NCBI GenBank assembly: GCA_963995525.1
Contig: OZ023213.1
Span: forward strand, 54,204,622 to 54,268,621
Direction: 5' to 3'
From: Escarpia spicata
Taxonomy: Eukaryota; Annelida; Polychaeta; Sabellida; Siboglinidae
DNA: 64,000 bases
Part shown: piece by piece, positions 22,330 to 32,841 of the stretch
Layout: the number at the start of each line of letters is the position of its first letter
Position numbering within the stretch: the stretch's first letter is position 1
Made by a program: the position numbers and the translations under genes
Notes under the pieces: model-generated
What the model was told of the DNA's origin: nothing
Database searches by the model: none
Seen by the model: only the letters and a program-made list of their open reading frames with translations

Positions 22330-22606
22330 TACTTGACTTAAATGCCTACCCCGATTTGACCTCTCACTTTCCTCCTGGATATCACACGCCTCCATTTCGT
22401 CATGTCTAGATCACACCGCTCTGCTGTTAAAAGCGGGATTCCAGTGTCTTGCCTAAGACTCCACCTCTTCCGCGGCCTTCCTTGTTTTCTGTGTCCGTTA
22501 AAGTCTTCCTTATATGCTATTTTTTTGACGTTTTCGTTCGTCATACGACAGACAGATTCAAACCACCGGAGTCTCCTATGTATGATGACATCTGAAAGGG
22601 ATTCAA
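22330..22606 (-). pseudogene. RTE-type LINE, C-terminal part, split by the LTR element
   Basis: From 22606 downward the minus strand reads LESLSDVIIHRRLRWFESVC, RMTNENVKKIAYKEDFNGHR, KQGRPRKRW and RQDTGIPLLTAERCDLDMTK. This follows directly from the protein end TRADRL reached at 32421 on the other side of the LTR retrotransposon. Together they make one RTE-type copy interrupted by a later insertion. One small frameshift follows GRPRKRW. Confidence 0.85.
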
Positions 22607-22843
22607 GGCACTTACTTGGGCAGGCACAATGATGTACCCCGCAGCGGAGGCCGAAGGCCGACGGGAGCGTCTCCTCGATGAGGGGCTGTGCTTCTCGGCG
22701 GCGGCGGCAATACGGACTTCTGGCTATTGTGTAGCACGGGTATTTATAGGGTGTATGTGTGGGGGGGTGTATTGTTAGGGTGTAATGCGGTTGTGCGTAC
22801 TTATCTTGGGTGTGACCTAATTACAGTGCTGCTCCGCACTACA
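22607..22843 (-). repeat. 3' LTR
   Basis: The 237 bp are nearly identical to 32182-32420. On the minus strand the LTR starts TGTAGTGCGG and ends AAGTAAGTGCC. It contains a TATA box (TATAAATA at about 22741-22748). The outer end does not show the usual CA. Confidence 0.9.
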
Positions 22844-22856
22844 TTCCTCCCCATCA
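22844..22856 (-). other. Polypurine tract
   Basis: GATGGGGAGGAA on the minus strand sits immediately before the TGTAG start of the 3' LTR. This is the expected position of the plus-strand DNA primer. From here to the stop of the TatD ORF (22857-23326) is 3' untranslated sequence with no other gene. Confidence 0.75.
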
Positions 22857-23326
22857 TAAAAGGAACGGGATGTATTGCAGGAAATATATCCGTCATTTTA
22901 TGTAATTATCGAGTAATTACAATCAAAACATTTGATTATTACCCAAGACCGTGCATACACCCTACACAAAGACAATTCACTCAATGTGACAATTAAACAA
23001 ATATAGCTTGATAATTATCTAAAATATATTTTTAAAGGGTATTTCCGTATTATTACTTTAACTAAACACGAACACCAACATATTTTTTTTTAATACAATT
23101 GATTATAAACCCATACCCAATATGCCAATAGTTACATAATATAACAAAACGACTTTATCGAAAATGACTTTTCACTTCCAATAAAGAAATAGGTATGTAC
23201 ACAATATTTATCTACACAATTTTATCTACACGAGAAGATATGTGGACACCGACAAGCGTCCTAAGCTACTAGATTGTGTCTGTGCATGTATGTGTATGCG
23301 TATAGTGTGCATTGCCCATTTAGATG

Positions 23327-24907
23327 TTACGCCATGGTATACAGAAGGCGTGCATCGAGGCCGTAAAATGTACACGCATTCAGGCGGCTCGCTTCCACCA
23401 CCATATCAGTAGTTAACCCCTTCAACGAGGCCACCCTCTCTGCTACGGTAATTATGTTCCATGGGTGGTTCGGGCCAGTTGTTCCTGGTGGTGGAAGATA
23501 TGGCGCATCTGACTCCAGCATGATCTTATCGAGCTTTAGACTACACACCGCCTCCTCTTCCTCCTTCACTCCTCCACATCCTACTCTCAGCAGGGTGCCA
23601 GACAGACCGAATTTCGCTTCGGGGAATGCCCGCAACCATTCTGTGATATCCCCTTTACTCCCGCAAAAGGAGTGGACATGCACTTTATGCGTCTTTGGGA
23701 GGACTTCCGTCATTATGTTCAGGCAATCCTCCAAGCACTGGTTTGCATTATCGTTGCTGCATGGCCGTAGATGGATCACGACGGGTTTGGCATGCCTGAC
23801 AGCCAATTTAAGCTGTGGCACCAACATCTGCCGTTGGTTCTGGCGCTCCTTTGATCTCTGGTGTCGATGATAATCGAGGCCAATTTCTCCCACACCAACG
23901 CATTTAGGATGGCGGAGTAATATATTCATGGTGCTTAGGTGTCTGTCATGGTGGCTGTTGGTGGATGCGACGTGTGGATGAAGGCCGATTGTGGCGTATA
24001 TGCCATCATGACTATCGATGTGTGGTTGTAGCATGTGCCAGTGCTCAGGGAACACGTAATTCCCCACAACGTAATGGAGATTCCAGGCAGGTTTTACCTT
24101 GTCAATCAGGGTTGACAGACCGTCAACCCGATACCTCTTGAAAAAAATATCTAGGTGACAGTGGCTATCTACCATTTGTCCGAGTGCCGGCAGGCACCTC
24201 AGATGAACGGGATCGCCACTGTAATCGCATTCTACGTCTGACGATTTTATTTGTTGTCGTATTTCGTATGGTAGGTGCTGTAGAATGCAGGCCATCACCT
24301 TCCAGTGCAACAGACACGCCACCGAGGCCGGTGGTGTGATGGTCAACGAATCGATGTTACTCAGATTTAGGCGATTACCAGCTTCCCACATTCTCATCAC
24401 GATCCGTTGTTCGAACGAGAGGGTACAGTCACCTTGATCCCAAGGATACCATTCTCGTTGTGCGGCCACATGGTTTCTAACTAACTCCAGGAATGGCAGG
24501 TTAAGATACTTGGCAAGGGCGTGTAGCAATCCGTTTGCCTTCCATATCCAGCTATTGAGTTGTGGAATTGAATGATTGCAATGTTTGTGTTTCTTTCGAA
24601 GGAAACAGGCCGACGTCACTGATTGTTTACACGACCAACACTTCTTTAGTGAAAACCACCATGGGAGGTGTTCGCGTTCGACATGTCGTTTTAGTCTCGT
24701 AAAAATTCGTTCTTCACATACAGGACAAAAACGATCATGCCCACCTTTTCCCATGCGTGAAGTCGATGAAGGTTTCGAGAGGGCGGGAGCCGACTGGCTC
24801 CTCACAACTCCCGGAATCTTTATGTCATCCCACAGGAAACTGGTGTCGCCTTCTGCTTCTATGCAAAGTACTGCTTCATCGCCCACGGACATCTCTAAAT
24901 AAAACAT
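23327..24907 (-). CDS. Zinc-finger and TatD-family nuclease fusion, third ORF of the LTR element (526 aa)
   Basis: The ORF begins 31 nt after the pol stop and is open for 526 codons. Residues 61-80 form a C2H2-like finger (CPVCEERIFTRLKRHVEREH), and 90-110 hold a second Cys/His cluster (CWSC ... HKHC). Residues 245-520 are a complete TatD hydrolase: HCH at 249-251, GLHPH at 309-312, GEIGLDY with Glu341, VIHLR with His379, VHSF with His412 and ESDAPY with Asp467. All metal ligands known for the family are present. TatD proteins are metal-dependent 3'-5' exonucleases or AP-type nucleases. The ORF lies where env sits in retroviruses and may be made from a spliced RNA. TatD is not a normal retrotransposon domain, so this looks like captured host cargo. 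Confidence 0.9.
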   Translation of the reverse strand: MFYLEMSVGDEAVLCIEAEGDTSFLWDDIKIPGVVRSQSAPALSKPSSTSRMGKGGHDRFCPVCEERIFTRLKRHVEREHLPWWFSLKKCWSCKQSVTSACFLRKKHKHCNHSIPQLNSWIWKANGLLHALAKYLNLPFLELVRNHVAAQREWYPWDQGDCTLSFEQRIVMRMWEAGNRLNLSNIDSLTITPPASVACLLHWKVMACILQHLPYEIRQQIKSSDVECDYSGDPVHLRCLPALGQMVDSHCHLDIFFKRYRVDGLSTLIDKVKPAWNLHYVVGNYVFPEHWHMLQPHIDSHDGIYATIGLHPHVASTNSHHDRHLSTMNILLRHPKCVGVGEIGLDYHRHQRSKERQNQRQMLVPQLKLAVRHAKPVVIHLRPCSNDNANQCLEDCLNIMTEVLPKTHKVHVHSFCGSKGDITEWLRAFPEAKFGLSGTLLRVGCGGVKEEEEAVCSLKLDKIMLESDAPYLPPPGTTGPNHPWNIITVAERVASLKGLTTDMVVEASRLNACTFYGLDARLLYTMA

Positions 24908-24938
24908 TCATTATTTACTATGTGTGTTCAGTATAAGG

Positions 24939-27900
24939 TTACAACTCGTAATCATTATATCTGAGAGGTTTGGTAATAGCCCGACCTCGACTCGAGTGTA
25001 TAGGTGGTAATGTGGATAGATGTGGTGAGGTATCTTCCCCTGATTTTTGTGACCTAACATCGTCGTTCGTACTTTCTGCTTCCCTCTCCGCAGTCCTGAT
25101 CAGAGTTAGATCTAACTCGTTATCATCGTACAGCAAAGTGTCGTCAGATTTAAGTATTTTCTGGCGTTCCCTCCTGGCCCAAAGAGGTATGAACCTGTCA
25201 TTGCAGAGACGAAGTCGATCATGGTGGACTACCTTTGACTTGTCCCTTCTACGTCCCCGTATGTTGTATAATACAGGGGGGTAGAACTGACAAACGATGA
25301 ATGGACCAGTATATACTGGTTTCAATTTCCGACTCTCGCCTACTTTGGCTACCCCTCCCAAAAGGTAAACAAGATCTCCTACTTGGTACCTACGTTCGAG
25401 TAACTTCTTATCGTGTGAATGTTTCTGATAATGCAGATTACCCTTGAGTTTGTCTCTAGCAAAATTGTGGACAGCATGGAGCGTGTCGCGTAGTTTCTTC
25501 ACGTGTTCAGCCGGCTCTAACTGACTCTGATTTATCAAAGAGATTCCGGTAGTTAACTCGGAAGGCAATGTAACTTCCCGTCCTAACATCATCATATTGG
25601 GCGTAAATCCGGTAGTGCGATTTACTGTTGCTCTCAATGCCATTCCAATGATACAATTCATTATCCCAGTGTTTCTGCTGAGTACCCAGGTAACAACGAA
25701 TTTTATTGAGGATCTCTCGGTTCTTTCGTTCTACTTGTCCATTTGAGCTTGGCCGATAGGGTGTTGTTCTGCACTTTGCCATTTCTAGCAGATTGCAGAG
25801 GGACTGAAAGAGGGTTCCGTCGAAATTTCGTCCTTGGTCTGTAAAAATCTGATCAGCGCAGCCCATACGGCTTATGAACTCAGTTACTGTAACATTTGCG
25901 ACAATCTCTGCTGTCTGGTTTGGCAATGCCTTTAGTTCAATCCACTTCGTGAATTGGTCTACCATCACAAGAACATACTTATTTCCAGACTCGCTTAAGG
26001 GAAATGGTCTTAGTATGTCTAAATGTATGCGTTCCATCGGAATACCTGCATGATAATTCTGCATGGCTGCTTTCGGTTTAACACGAGGTTTCTTTTTCTT
26101 ATTACAAGTTGCACATGTGCTCACATACAACCTACTATCCGTCCCCATCCCGTGCCAAAAGAAAGACCGACGTACCCGTGTATCTGTTTCTTTCTGGCCT
26201 GGGTGACATGCAGATTTAATATCATGTGATAATCTTAGTACTTCTTCCGTCATTGATTTTGGGACTACTAACTTTAGGCGCCGACGGGAGCCTCCATCAG
26301 TTACCCATTCGTAGTATAGAACTCCATCGCGTATTTTTAATCTGTCTTTGTGACTCCACAAATGTTTAGTGGCTATTCCATGATTGTACAACTCATTTGG
26401 CGAGGGTTCCTCGCAGTTCTCTAACCACATGAATACTGGCTTAATGTCAGCATCATCTAACTGTTCTTCGCGCAATTGTGTCTTTGATCTGATATCCGCC
26501 CAACTAGCTTCATCGAAATCTACAGTCGGAGATACATCGACACACCGTACTACTAATGGTGTTACGTCATCGATATGGGATTCAAACCTATCCCAACCAG
26601 CGTGTAGTTTAGTACAGTATCTACAACCACCACATGGTAAAGTGGCTAAATCTCTTCCAGTCTCGTAGTAGTGACACTGCTCTCCGCTTAAATTCATTCG
26701 TGACAACCCATCTGCATTGTTGTGTAATTTACCTGGACGATGCAGGATTTTCATGTCAAACTGACTAACTACTTCTAACCACCTAGCGAGTTGTCCTTCA
26801 GTGTATTTAAAGCTCATTAGCCAAGTCAAGCTGTTATGGTCAGTACGTACTACAAACGGTTTCCCGAGGAGATAGAACCTAAACTGGTTTAAAAAAGTAA
26901 CCACGGCAAGGAATTCCTTTCGTGTGGTACAGTACTTTTTTTGAGCTGGTGTTAAAATGTGACTGCCATATGCTATGGTTCGTTCCACGCCATCTTGCAA
27001 CTGTAACAATTCCGCTCCAACAGCCAAATTACTGGCGTCGGTATCCAAAATGAAAGTATCATATGAATTAGGATATGCTAAAACAGGAGCTGTTATCATA
27101 TATTTTTTTTGAGTTTCAAAAGCCTCCTGCTGATTGTCCGACCAATTGAATGTCTTGTTTGATCCTGTTAACTCGTACAAACTACTTGCTTTCTTTGCAA
27201 AATCTGGGACGAAATCCCTGTGATAATTGACGAACCCCAGGAATGATTCAACTTCCGTTTTGTTACTCGGGACTGGCCAATTTAACACAGTTTCGATTTT
27301 ACTTTGTGTAATGCCAACACCTTCACAACCTACTTTTCGTCCCAAAAATTCTATCTCTCTTTGAAAAAGTACACATTTTCGTGGTTTCAATTTCATTTTA
27401 TATGTACGAAACCGATCTAAAGTCTGTTGTAGATTGTCGATATGGTCTTGAAATTCCTTTCCCAAAACGATTACATCATCCAAATAGGCCAACACGTTCT
27501 TCCAAACCATACCCTTCAATATCCGATTCATTGCTCTCTGGTAAGTTGCTGGTGCATTACATAATCCTTGTGCCATTCTAACGTGTTCAAAGAGGCCATA
27601 TCTGGTGATAAATGCTGTCTTGTGGCGATCTTCTGGTTCAACGTTTATTTGCCAATATCCGCTAGCCATATCTAGTGTGCTAAAGTATTGATTACCCTCC
27701 AAATTATCTAAGCATTCTTCAATTAAGGGTATTGGGAATGCATCCTTCTGGGTTACAGAGTTTAGTTTCCTAAAATCTACACAATAGCGTAATCCTCCAC
27801 ACCGCTTACGCACGATAACTGGTGCGGCAGCCCATTCAGACTCCGATGGCTGTATAATTCCCTGTTCCAGCATGGATTGTAACAGAGTCTCCTCTTCCTT

Positions 27901-29274
27901 TTGAAAACCCAGCGGGGTTCGCCTCATTCGCATCTTTACAGGAGCCGCATCACCAGTATGAATACGGTGTGTAGTGGCTGTGTAGTTACCCAAGTCTAAG
28001 TCGTGCTTTGCAAATACATCCTCATAGTCCAATAATAATGTCTTCAGAACTTCAGACTCTGATTCATCGAGTTGTACAATTGATCTTTGGTATAATTCTT
28101 GTACATGTGGAGCTGTTTTCCAACAGTCATCTTCCTCTAGCTCATGTTTAGCTGTTATACTTGACAAAGGTGTTCCGATACTAGGGCTTGATGTTAGCCG
28201 GCTCTGGCATAGAGCCTGACTTGGCATTAGCTCAGTGTCGAGCTTTGTTAGTTCTGTTTCATCACTGGGCATATCCAATAAACAATCAGTTATTTCTGTT
28301 GACAGCCGGCTCTGACATAGCGCCTGATTGTCTACAGAATTTTCTGAGTTTGGTGGAACGGAATGAGAAGCTGATAGCGTAATTGCTTGATCGGTTACCA
28401 TATCTGTTTTACTTCCCTCTTCGCTATGTACATCAATATCCTGATTTGGGACCATATTTGACGATATCCCCTCAGACTGACCCGAAATTTCAGTGGCACA
28501 CGCCAACAACTCCTTAGCGGGTATCGTGACTGGTTTATCTGTGAGATTCATGACACATATGTTTATGATGTTACCCCCGTTTACCACAGAATCTGGGATC
28601 CATACTTGTTTATGTCTGTGGACCGGTTCGATGGCAAAATCGCCAGTTGTTGCATTATCCATGTGACATTTAAGCATTCGTCCACTGTTTGGTGGTATAG
28701 TTGTTTTTCTACATAGTTTTACTCGACAGATAACAACTTCTTCATTGGACAGATTCCGCTTCATAGTTGCAGGTATTACCTCGTCGCCTATCATGACTAT
28801 ATTGGCATTAATGTCTAAAACTGCCCCCACCGATTTCAGGAAGTCTAACCCCACGATGAATGGGTCTGTTGTATCCATTACCAACATATCTACTGGATAG
28901 TGATTCTTCCCTACTTGAATGGTAAGTTGGGAGAGTAATTTCCCTTCTGTCTGGATGTGCCCTACACCTCGTACACCAATACTCGAATTTGACTGAACAG
29001 GAATGTTAAGATTCTTAAGGAGTTCCTCACTGATTATTGTTGCTTGAGCGGCCGTATCGACCACTGCTGATATTCTCTTACCCTTAATGGTAATCGGAAT
29101 GGTCATAGTCCAACCCATGGTCTCTGGAAGTTTAGCCTCATATACTGTGACATTTGCCTGTGTATCTGTCCTTATTTTTGTGTTATTTTTATATTCCGTT
29201 CCATTCTCCAAATGATTTACAGAAGTACTCACAGGAGTGATTAACTCAGAATCACTGTCAAAACAAATAAGCAT
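24939..29274 (-). CDS. Pol polyprotein: protease, RT, RNase H, integrase (one frameshift)
   Basis: The first ORF (29274-25507) carries an aspartic protease (VVDTAAQATI, Asp73), an RT with YCVDFRKLN, FSTLDMASGYWQI and YLDD at 597-600, and an RNase H with DTDAS at 744-748. The integrase has an HHCC finger (His1017, His1024, Cys1054, Cys1057) and catalytic Asp1086, Asp1146 and Glu1182. Near 25655 a single-base change shifts the frame, and the integrase C-terminus continues in the ORF at 25661-24939 (MALRATVNRTTGFTPN to the end). Pol is in the -1 frame relative to gag and is open across the gag stop, so it is probably made by frameshifting. The linker between protease and RT has two copies of an ALCQSRL phrase. 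The copy is otherwise intact. Confidence 0.93.
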
Positions 29275-29345
29275 TTCAGTATTATCTTTGTCATGATTCA
29301 GGCCTTGTTTCTCTGGGGATAGACTCTGGCCATCTAGTCTAACCC

Positions 29346-31289
29346 TTATTCTTTTAGTGGCATGCTGTCATTGCGGGCATTCCCCGAAGCACTTGACGGG
29401 GACCTACTCCTATTCTGAGTGCAACTGCGACTCATGTGACCTGTTTCACCGCAATTGTAACATCTGCCATTGAAGGACGGTGATTGTCCACGGCCGGGTG
29501 ACTGCATGCGATCCGGTGATTGGTATCTATTGGGAGATCGACCATATCTCCTGAATTGCGGTTGACTGTTCATGGGTGGCGTCAGTCGCTCCCGATCTAG
29601 ACTTTTCTCCACTTGGATCAGTCTCCTCAATATTTCATCTATCCTACTGTCCTCTTTGTCTTTGTTATTATTGCCAGAACCGACTGGTTCCTGACACTTA
29701 TCCTCTATCGGTCGTTTTGTATGGCGACCATCATTCTCAGGTGATGCATATGTGGTGCGTACCAGCACTTCGTCCTCGAATGCTACCTGCCTCGCTGAAA
29801 CTGACAGTGTTCTACCTAAGACAGCCTTCTGGTTGCTGATGCTACTCTTCATCTCCTTCAAGGCTTTCCGAACTGACCTTGGCTGTCTCTCGCTGACTGC
29901 TAAAGCTGCCCCCTTCTCCCTGGCACCTTTGAGGAACAGCTCAGTGGCCCATTTATCTATTGCTCTGTCTCCTGCTCCTTTGTATCCCAGAGAGACGGCA
30001 TGTTGTACTCGATCCGCATAATCTTCCAGGGATTCGTTGGCTTCCTGCTTGATATCATGGAGATTCCGTCGCACTACGCTTGAGTCTTCTTTCATACCGA
30101 ATCTGTTCTTCAAGCATTTCATGAGCCGATGGTAATCATGGCGATCTTTGCGAGAGCGTGTCCGTACATAATTTATGGCTTTGTCACGCATACATTCCTT
30201 GAGTCTCCGTAGTTTCTGATGACTACCCCAGTGATAGTGTTTAGCAGTACCATTGAACAGGTAAAGAAAGGCATCCCAGTTTGTAGAGTCTCCCAAGAAC
30301 ATAGGTAGTTTAGGTCCGGGAGGGCTATTTCGTTGACGATGCCGTGTGTCCTTCCCCCGTCGATCCCTTTCCATTGATTCGTCAGACGATCCTGAGTTTG
30401 AGTTCAGAGATTCAGAAGACGATGAAGACGACGATGATGACATTGAAGACGAGTCTTCGTCTGAATATCGGTGATGTGATTTGCCGTCTTTCTTCTTCTT
30501 TCTTCTTCGACCATGGGCTACGTCATGTGTGTGATGACTCTCATTTTTGTCATGTGTGTGATGTCCATCGGTTTGAGGTGTGGTGTCTATTCTTCCCATT
30601 GGTTCGCGTTTCACACCGACTGGAAGATTTGTGTTGCTAGTAGGTTGAAGTGAGGTATCCTTCCTGCGTACTTCTTGTCCTAACAACAGCGAGGGACCGG
30701 AACTGTATATGCCATCCTTTGGATGCGCATCAAGGAGAGGTTTGTCATCAAAAGGATGACCCATTGATTTGGAAGAGCTCTTATACATTTCCCATCCCAT
30801 TTCATCACCTATTTCCTGTGACCTGCGTCTATTCATTGTGTGATCCCATTCTTCCATCTCCTTTCCCATTCTTTCTTCCAGTTCTCTTCTCTTTACTTTC
30901 CTCATGAATTCATACTCGTCAATACCAAACCTGACCCTGTTTGATCTCTCTCTTTCATATTCTTTGATTCTGCAATCCCTCTCATCAAGTTGCGCATGAT
31001 ATTGTGCTTCCATCCTTTCCAGTTTATCTTTTAACATCTCTACCTCGTTGCTACTAGAATCTATCGAACTAGCTCCTCCGGTCTGGGGTTTCTCTAAACT
31101 GATTCGTCCTGTTTCCAGCAAGTTATCCCAAAACGTTGTAGTAGCGCCCGTGGCTGTCGCTAAGTCAGCAATTTCTATTTTATCTTTCTTCCTGAGATTC
31201 AGTATTTTGGTAGCCTTTGTGGTGGATACCCCTGCTACTTCCATAACCTGTTCTTTAGTGCATGTATATAAGTTGATTGTGGACGTCAT
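29346..31289 (-). CDS. Gag polyprotein of the LTR element
   Basis: I choose the Met at 31289, which has an A at -3 and starts MTSTINLYTCTKEQVMEV. The ORF is open further up to 31436 without a clear reason to use it. A helical N-terminus of HhH-like character is followed by a coiled coil, a long Ser/Asp low-complexity linker, a capsid-like domain (LGDSTNWDAFLYLFNGTA, SLEDYADRVQHAVSLGYKGA) and one CCHC zinc knuckle, CYNCGETGHMSRSC, near the C-terminus. It packages element RNA into particles. The frame is intact and ends just before pol. Confidence 0.9.
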   Translation of the reverse strand: MTSTINLYTCTKEQVMEVAGVSTTKATKILNLRKKDKIEIADLATATGATTTFWDNLLETGRISLEKPQTGGASSIDSSSNEVEMLKDKLERMEAQYHAQLDERDCRIKEYERERSNRVRFGIDEYEFMRKVKRRELEERMGKEMEEWDHTMNRRRSQEIGDEMGWEMYKSSSKSMGHPFDDKPLLDAHPKDGIYSSGPSLLLGQEVRRKDTSLQPTSNTNLPVGVKREPMGRIDTTPQTDGHHTHDKNESHHTHDVAHGRRRKKKKDGKSHHRYSDEDSSSMSSSSSSSSSESLNSNSGSSDESMERDRRGKDTRHRQRNSPPGPKLPMFLGDSTNWDAFLYLFNGTAKHYHWGSHQKLRRLKECMRDKAINYVRTRSRKDRHDYHRLMKCLKNRFGMKEDSSVVRRNLHDIKQEANESLEDYADRVQHAVSLGYKGAGDRAIDKWATELFLKGAREKGAALAVSERQPRSVRKALKEMKSSISNQKAVLGRTLSVSARQVAFEDEVLVRTTYASPENDGRHTKRPIEDKCQEPVGSGNNNKDKEDSRIDEILRRLIQVEKSLDRERLTPPMNSQPQFRRYGRSPNRYQSPDRMQSPGRGQSPSFNGRCYNCGETGHMSRSCTQNRSRSPSSASGNARNDSMPLKE

Positions 31290-31840
31290 GTTGACGTATA
31301 AATGTAAGTGTAAATGCCAAACTGTGTATACAAAATAATGCCTACTGTTTAACAACGTTATTAATATATTAGGTAATTCAAACCAAACTGAACAGTGCAG
31401 CTCAGATTTTTTAAGAAAATCAATATAATTGCACAATTACCAACACGTTTTAGTGAGAACAGTAAACAGTATCACGCGATAGAATACATTACAATTACGT
31501 CGGCGATAATACTCAATTAGTAAGTTCAGGAAGTAAACCAAAAATATAGCTTGATTTATGATTAACAAGAATGTCATAAACACGATAAACTCTTAACTAA
31601 ACTTAAGAAAGAATTCAATTATAAAGCTATCCGTGGGTCATGTAAACACCACGGCGTGATCAAAGGGTTAAACCCAGTTCGAGTCAGCTAGCAGTCGCGT
31701 AGCAACCGACGGCGACGCTGGTTGTATGCTGCCAGCGACCACGCCCGTATACTGGTTGTCCCGACGTCAAATTGTAATTGCAGACCTTTCAAATAAGCGT
31801 TTGAATACTGCTATATGATAATTAGCAGAACTTATCTCAC

Positions 31841-32096
31841 GTATAATTACTTCATACTATGCGTAGACAGAACCGGCAGATTCCTATCATACGCACAGGC
31901 AAATTGGCGCGTAAATGTTTAAACAATTAACGCTTGAAAACCGACAGGTTTCTCCTGGTTAATTGCGCGTATAATTACTTCATTTTATGCGTAAGCAGAA
32001 CCGGCAGATTCCTATCATACGCACTGGAAAATTGGCTCGTAAATGTTTAAACAATTAACGCTTGAAAACCGACAGGTTTCTCCTGGTTAATTGCGC
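31841..32096 (-). repeat. Two 128-bp tandem copies in the element leader
   Basis: Copies at 31841-31968 and 31969-32096 are almost identical. Each contains GTATAATTACTTCAT, ACCGGCAGATTCCTATCATA, the palindrome-bearing AATGTTTAAACAATT and GAAAACCGACAGGTTTCTCC. They lie between the primer-binding region and gag. Such leader repeats can be promoter, packaging or insulator sequences, but none is proven here. Confidence 0.92.
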
Positions 32097-32153
32097 GTAG
32101 AATATAAATGGTTTAACATGGAACTATAACGCAGATTCGCTAGCAGAAATATA

Positions 32154-32170
32154 CCCTGCTCGCAGCGCCA
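32154..32170 (-). other. Candidate primer-binding site
   Basis: TGGCGCTGCGAGCAGGG on the minus strand begins 12 nt after the end of the LTR repeat. The leading TGG fits pairing to a tRNA CCA end. The tRNA was not identified. Confidence 0.5.
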
Positions 32171-32181
32171 ATATTGTGCGC

Positions 32182-32420
32182 GGCACTTACTTGGGCAGGC
32201 ACAATGATGTACCCCGCAGCGGAGGCCGAAGGCCGACGGGAGCGTCTCCTCGATGAGGGGCTGTGCTTCTCGGCGGCGGCGGCAATACGGACTTCTGGCT
32301 ATTGTGTAGCACGGGTATTTATAGGGTGTATGTGTGGGGGGGGGTGTATTGTTAGGGTGTAATGCGGTTGTGCGTACTTATCTTGGGTGTGACCTAATTA
32401 CAGTGCTGCTCCGCACTACA
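32182..32420 (-). repeat. 5' LTR with TATA box and splice-donor-like end
   Basis: 239 bp, partner of 22607-22843. A minus-strand CCCTATAAATACC lies at about 32313-32325 and should start transcription. Near the LTR end CCCAAGTAAGTGCC contains a consensus GTAAGT donor, usable for a spliced RNA to the third ORF. Confidence 0.88.
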
Positions 32421-32809
32421 GCTATTTCATAATCTGTCTGCTCTTGTAACACCTCTGATAGCCCACAGGAAATACATCTCAGAAACTTCAAGAGAGTGCG
32501 TCTCTTGCCATCGCAGTGTCCAAGGTTCTGCATCATATATTGCCATAGGCAGTATTAGGGCCCTATATAGTGTGGCTTTCATTCTTATTGAGATGACTCT
32601 GTTTGAAAATATGTTGTTTCTGAGTCTACCAAATGTTGTTGATGCTAAGGCTATTCGCTTATCAACTTCCCTCTCTGTAAAAGGTCCTATCCTGCCTAGG
32701 AAGCAGAACTCTCTCGCAGTCTCCAATTCTTCATTTTTTATGTTGACATGCTTGTGAATGAGTTGATTACAAAGCGTTTGAAGAGATTTATTTGTATAAC
32801 CCATTTGTT
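32421..32809 (-). pseudogene. RTE-type LINE, upstream part of the split copy
   Basis: The minus-strand ORF reads NEELETAREFCFLGRIGPFT, EREVDKRIALASTTFGRLRN, FSNRVISIRMKATLYRALIL and ALRVTRADRL-like sequence, the post-RT region of RTE-type LINEs. It stops exactly at the LTR boundary and resumes at 22606. Confidence 0.85.
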
Positions 32810-32841
32810 ACAGGCTGCTTGTAAATATCCTTAGTAGACAT

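Larger units (their letters stand above)
22607..32420 (-). mobile_element. Ty3-type LTR retrotransposon with a TatD-nuclease third ORF
   Basis: The element runs on the minus strand: 5' LTR (32182-32420), leader with a 2 x 128-bp repeat, gag (31289-29346), pol (29274-24939, one frameshift), a third ORF with a TatD nuclease domain (24907-23327), a polypurine tract and the 3' LTR (22607-22843). The LTRs differ almost only in the length of a G run, so insertion was recent. Pol order is protease, RT, RNase H, integrase, which places it in the Ty3/Metaviridae group. It split an RTE-type LINE. A target-site duplication was not found; the host LINE may have lost a few bases or the LTR edge is blurred. 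Confidence 0.92.

Noticed and set aside
22607..22843. Independent mobile element or gene in the GC-rich block at 22.6 kb (also at 32.2 kb)
   Set aside because: The two blocks are the LTRs of one retrotransposon, with a TATA box, polypurine tract and internal gag-pol between them.
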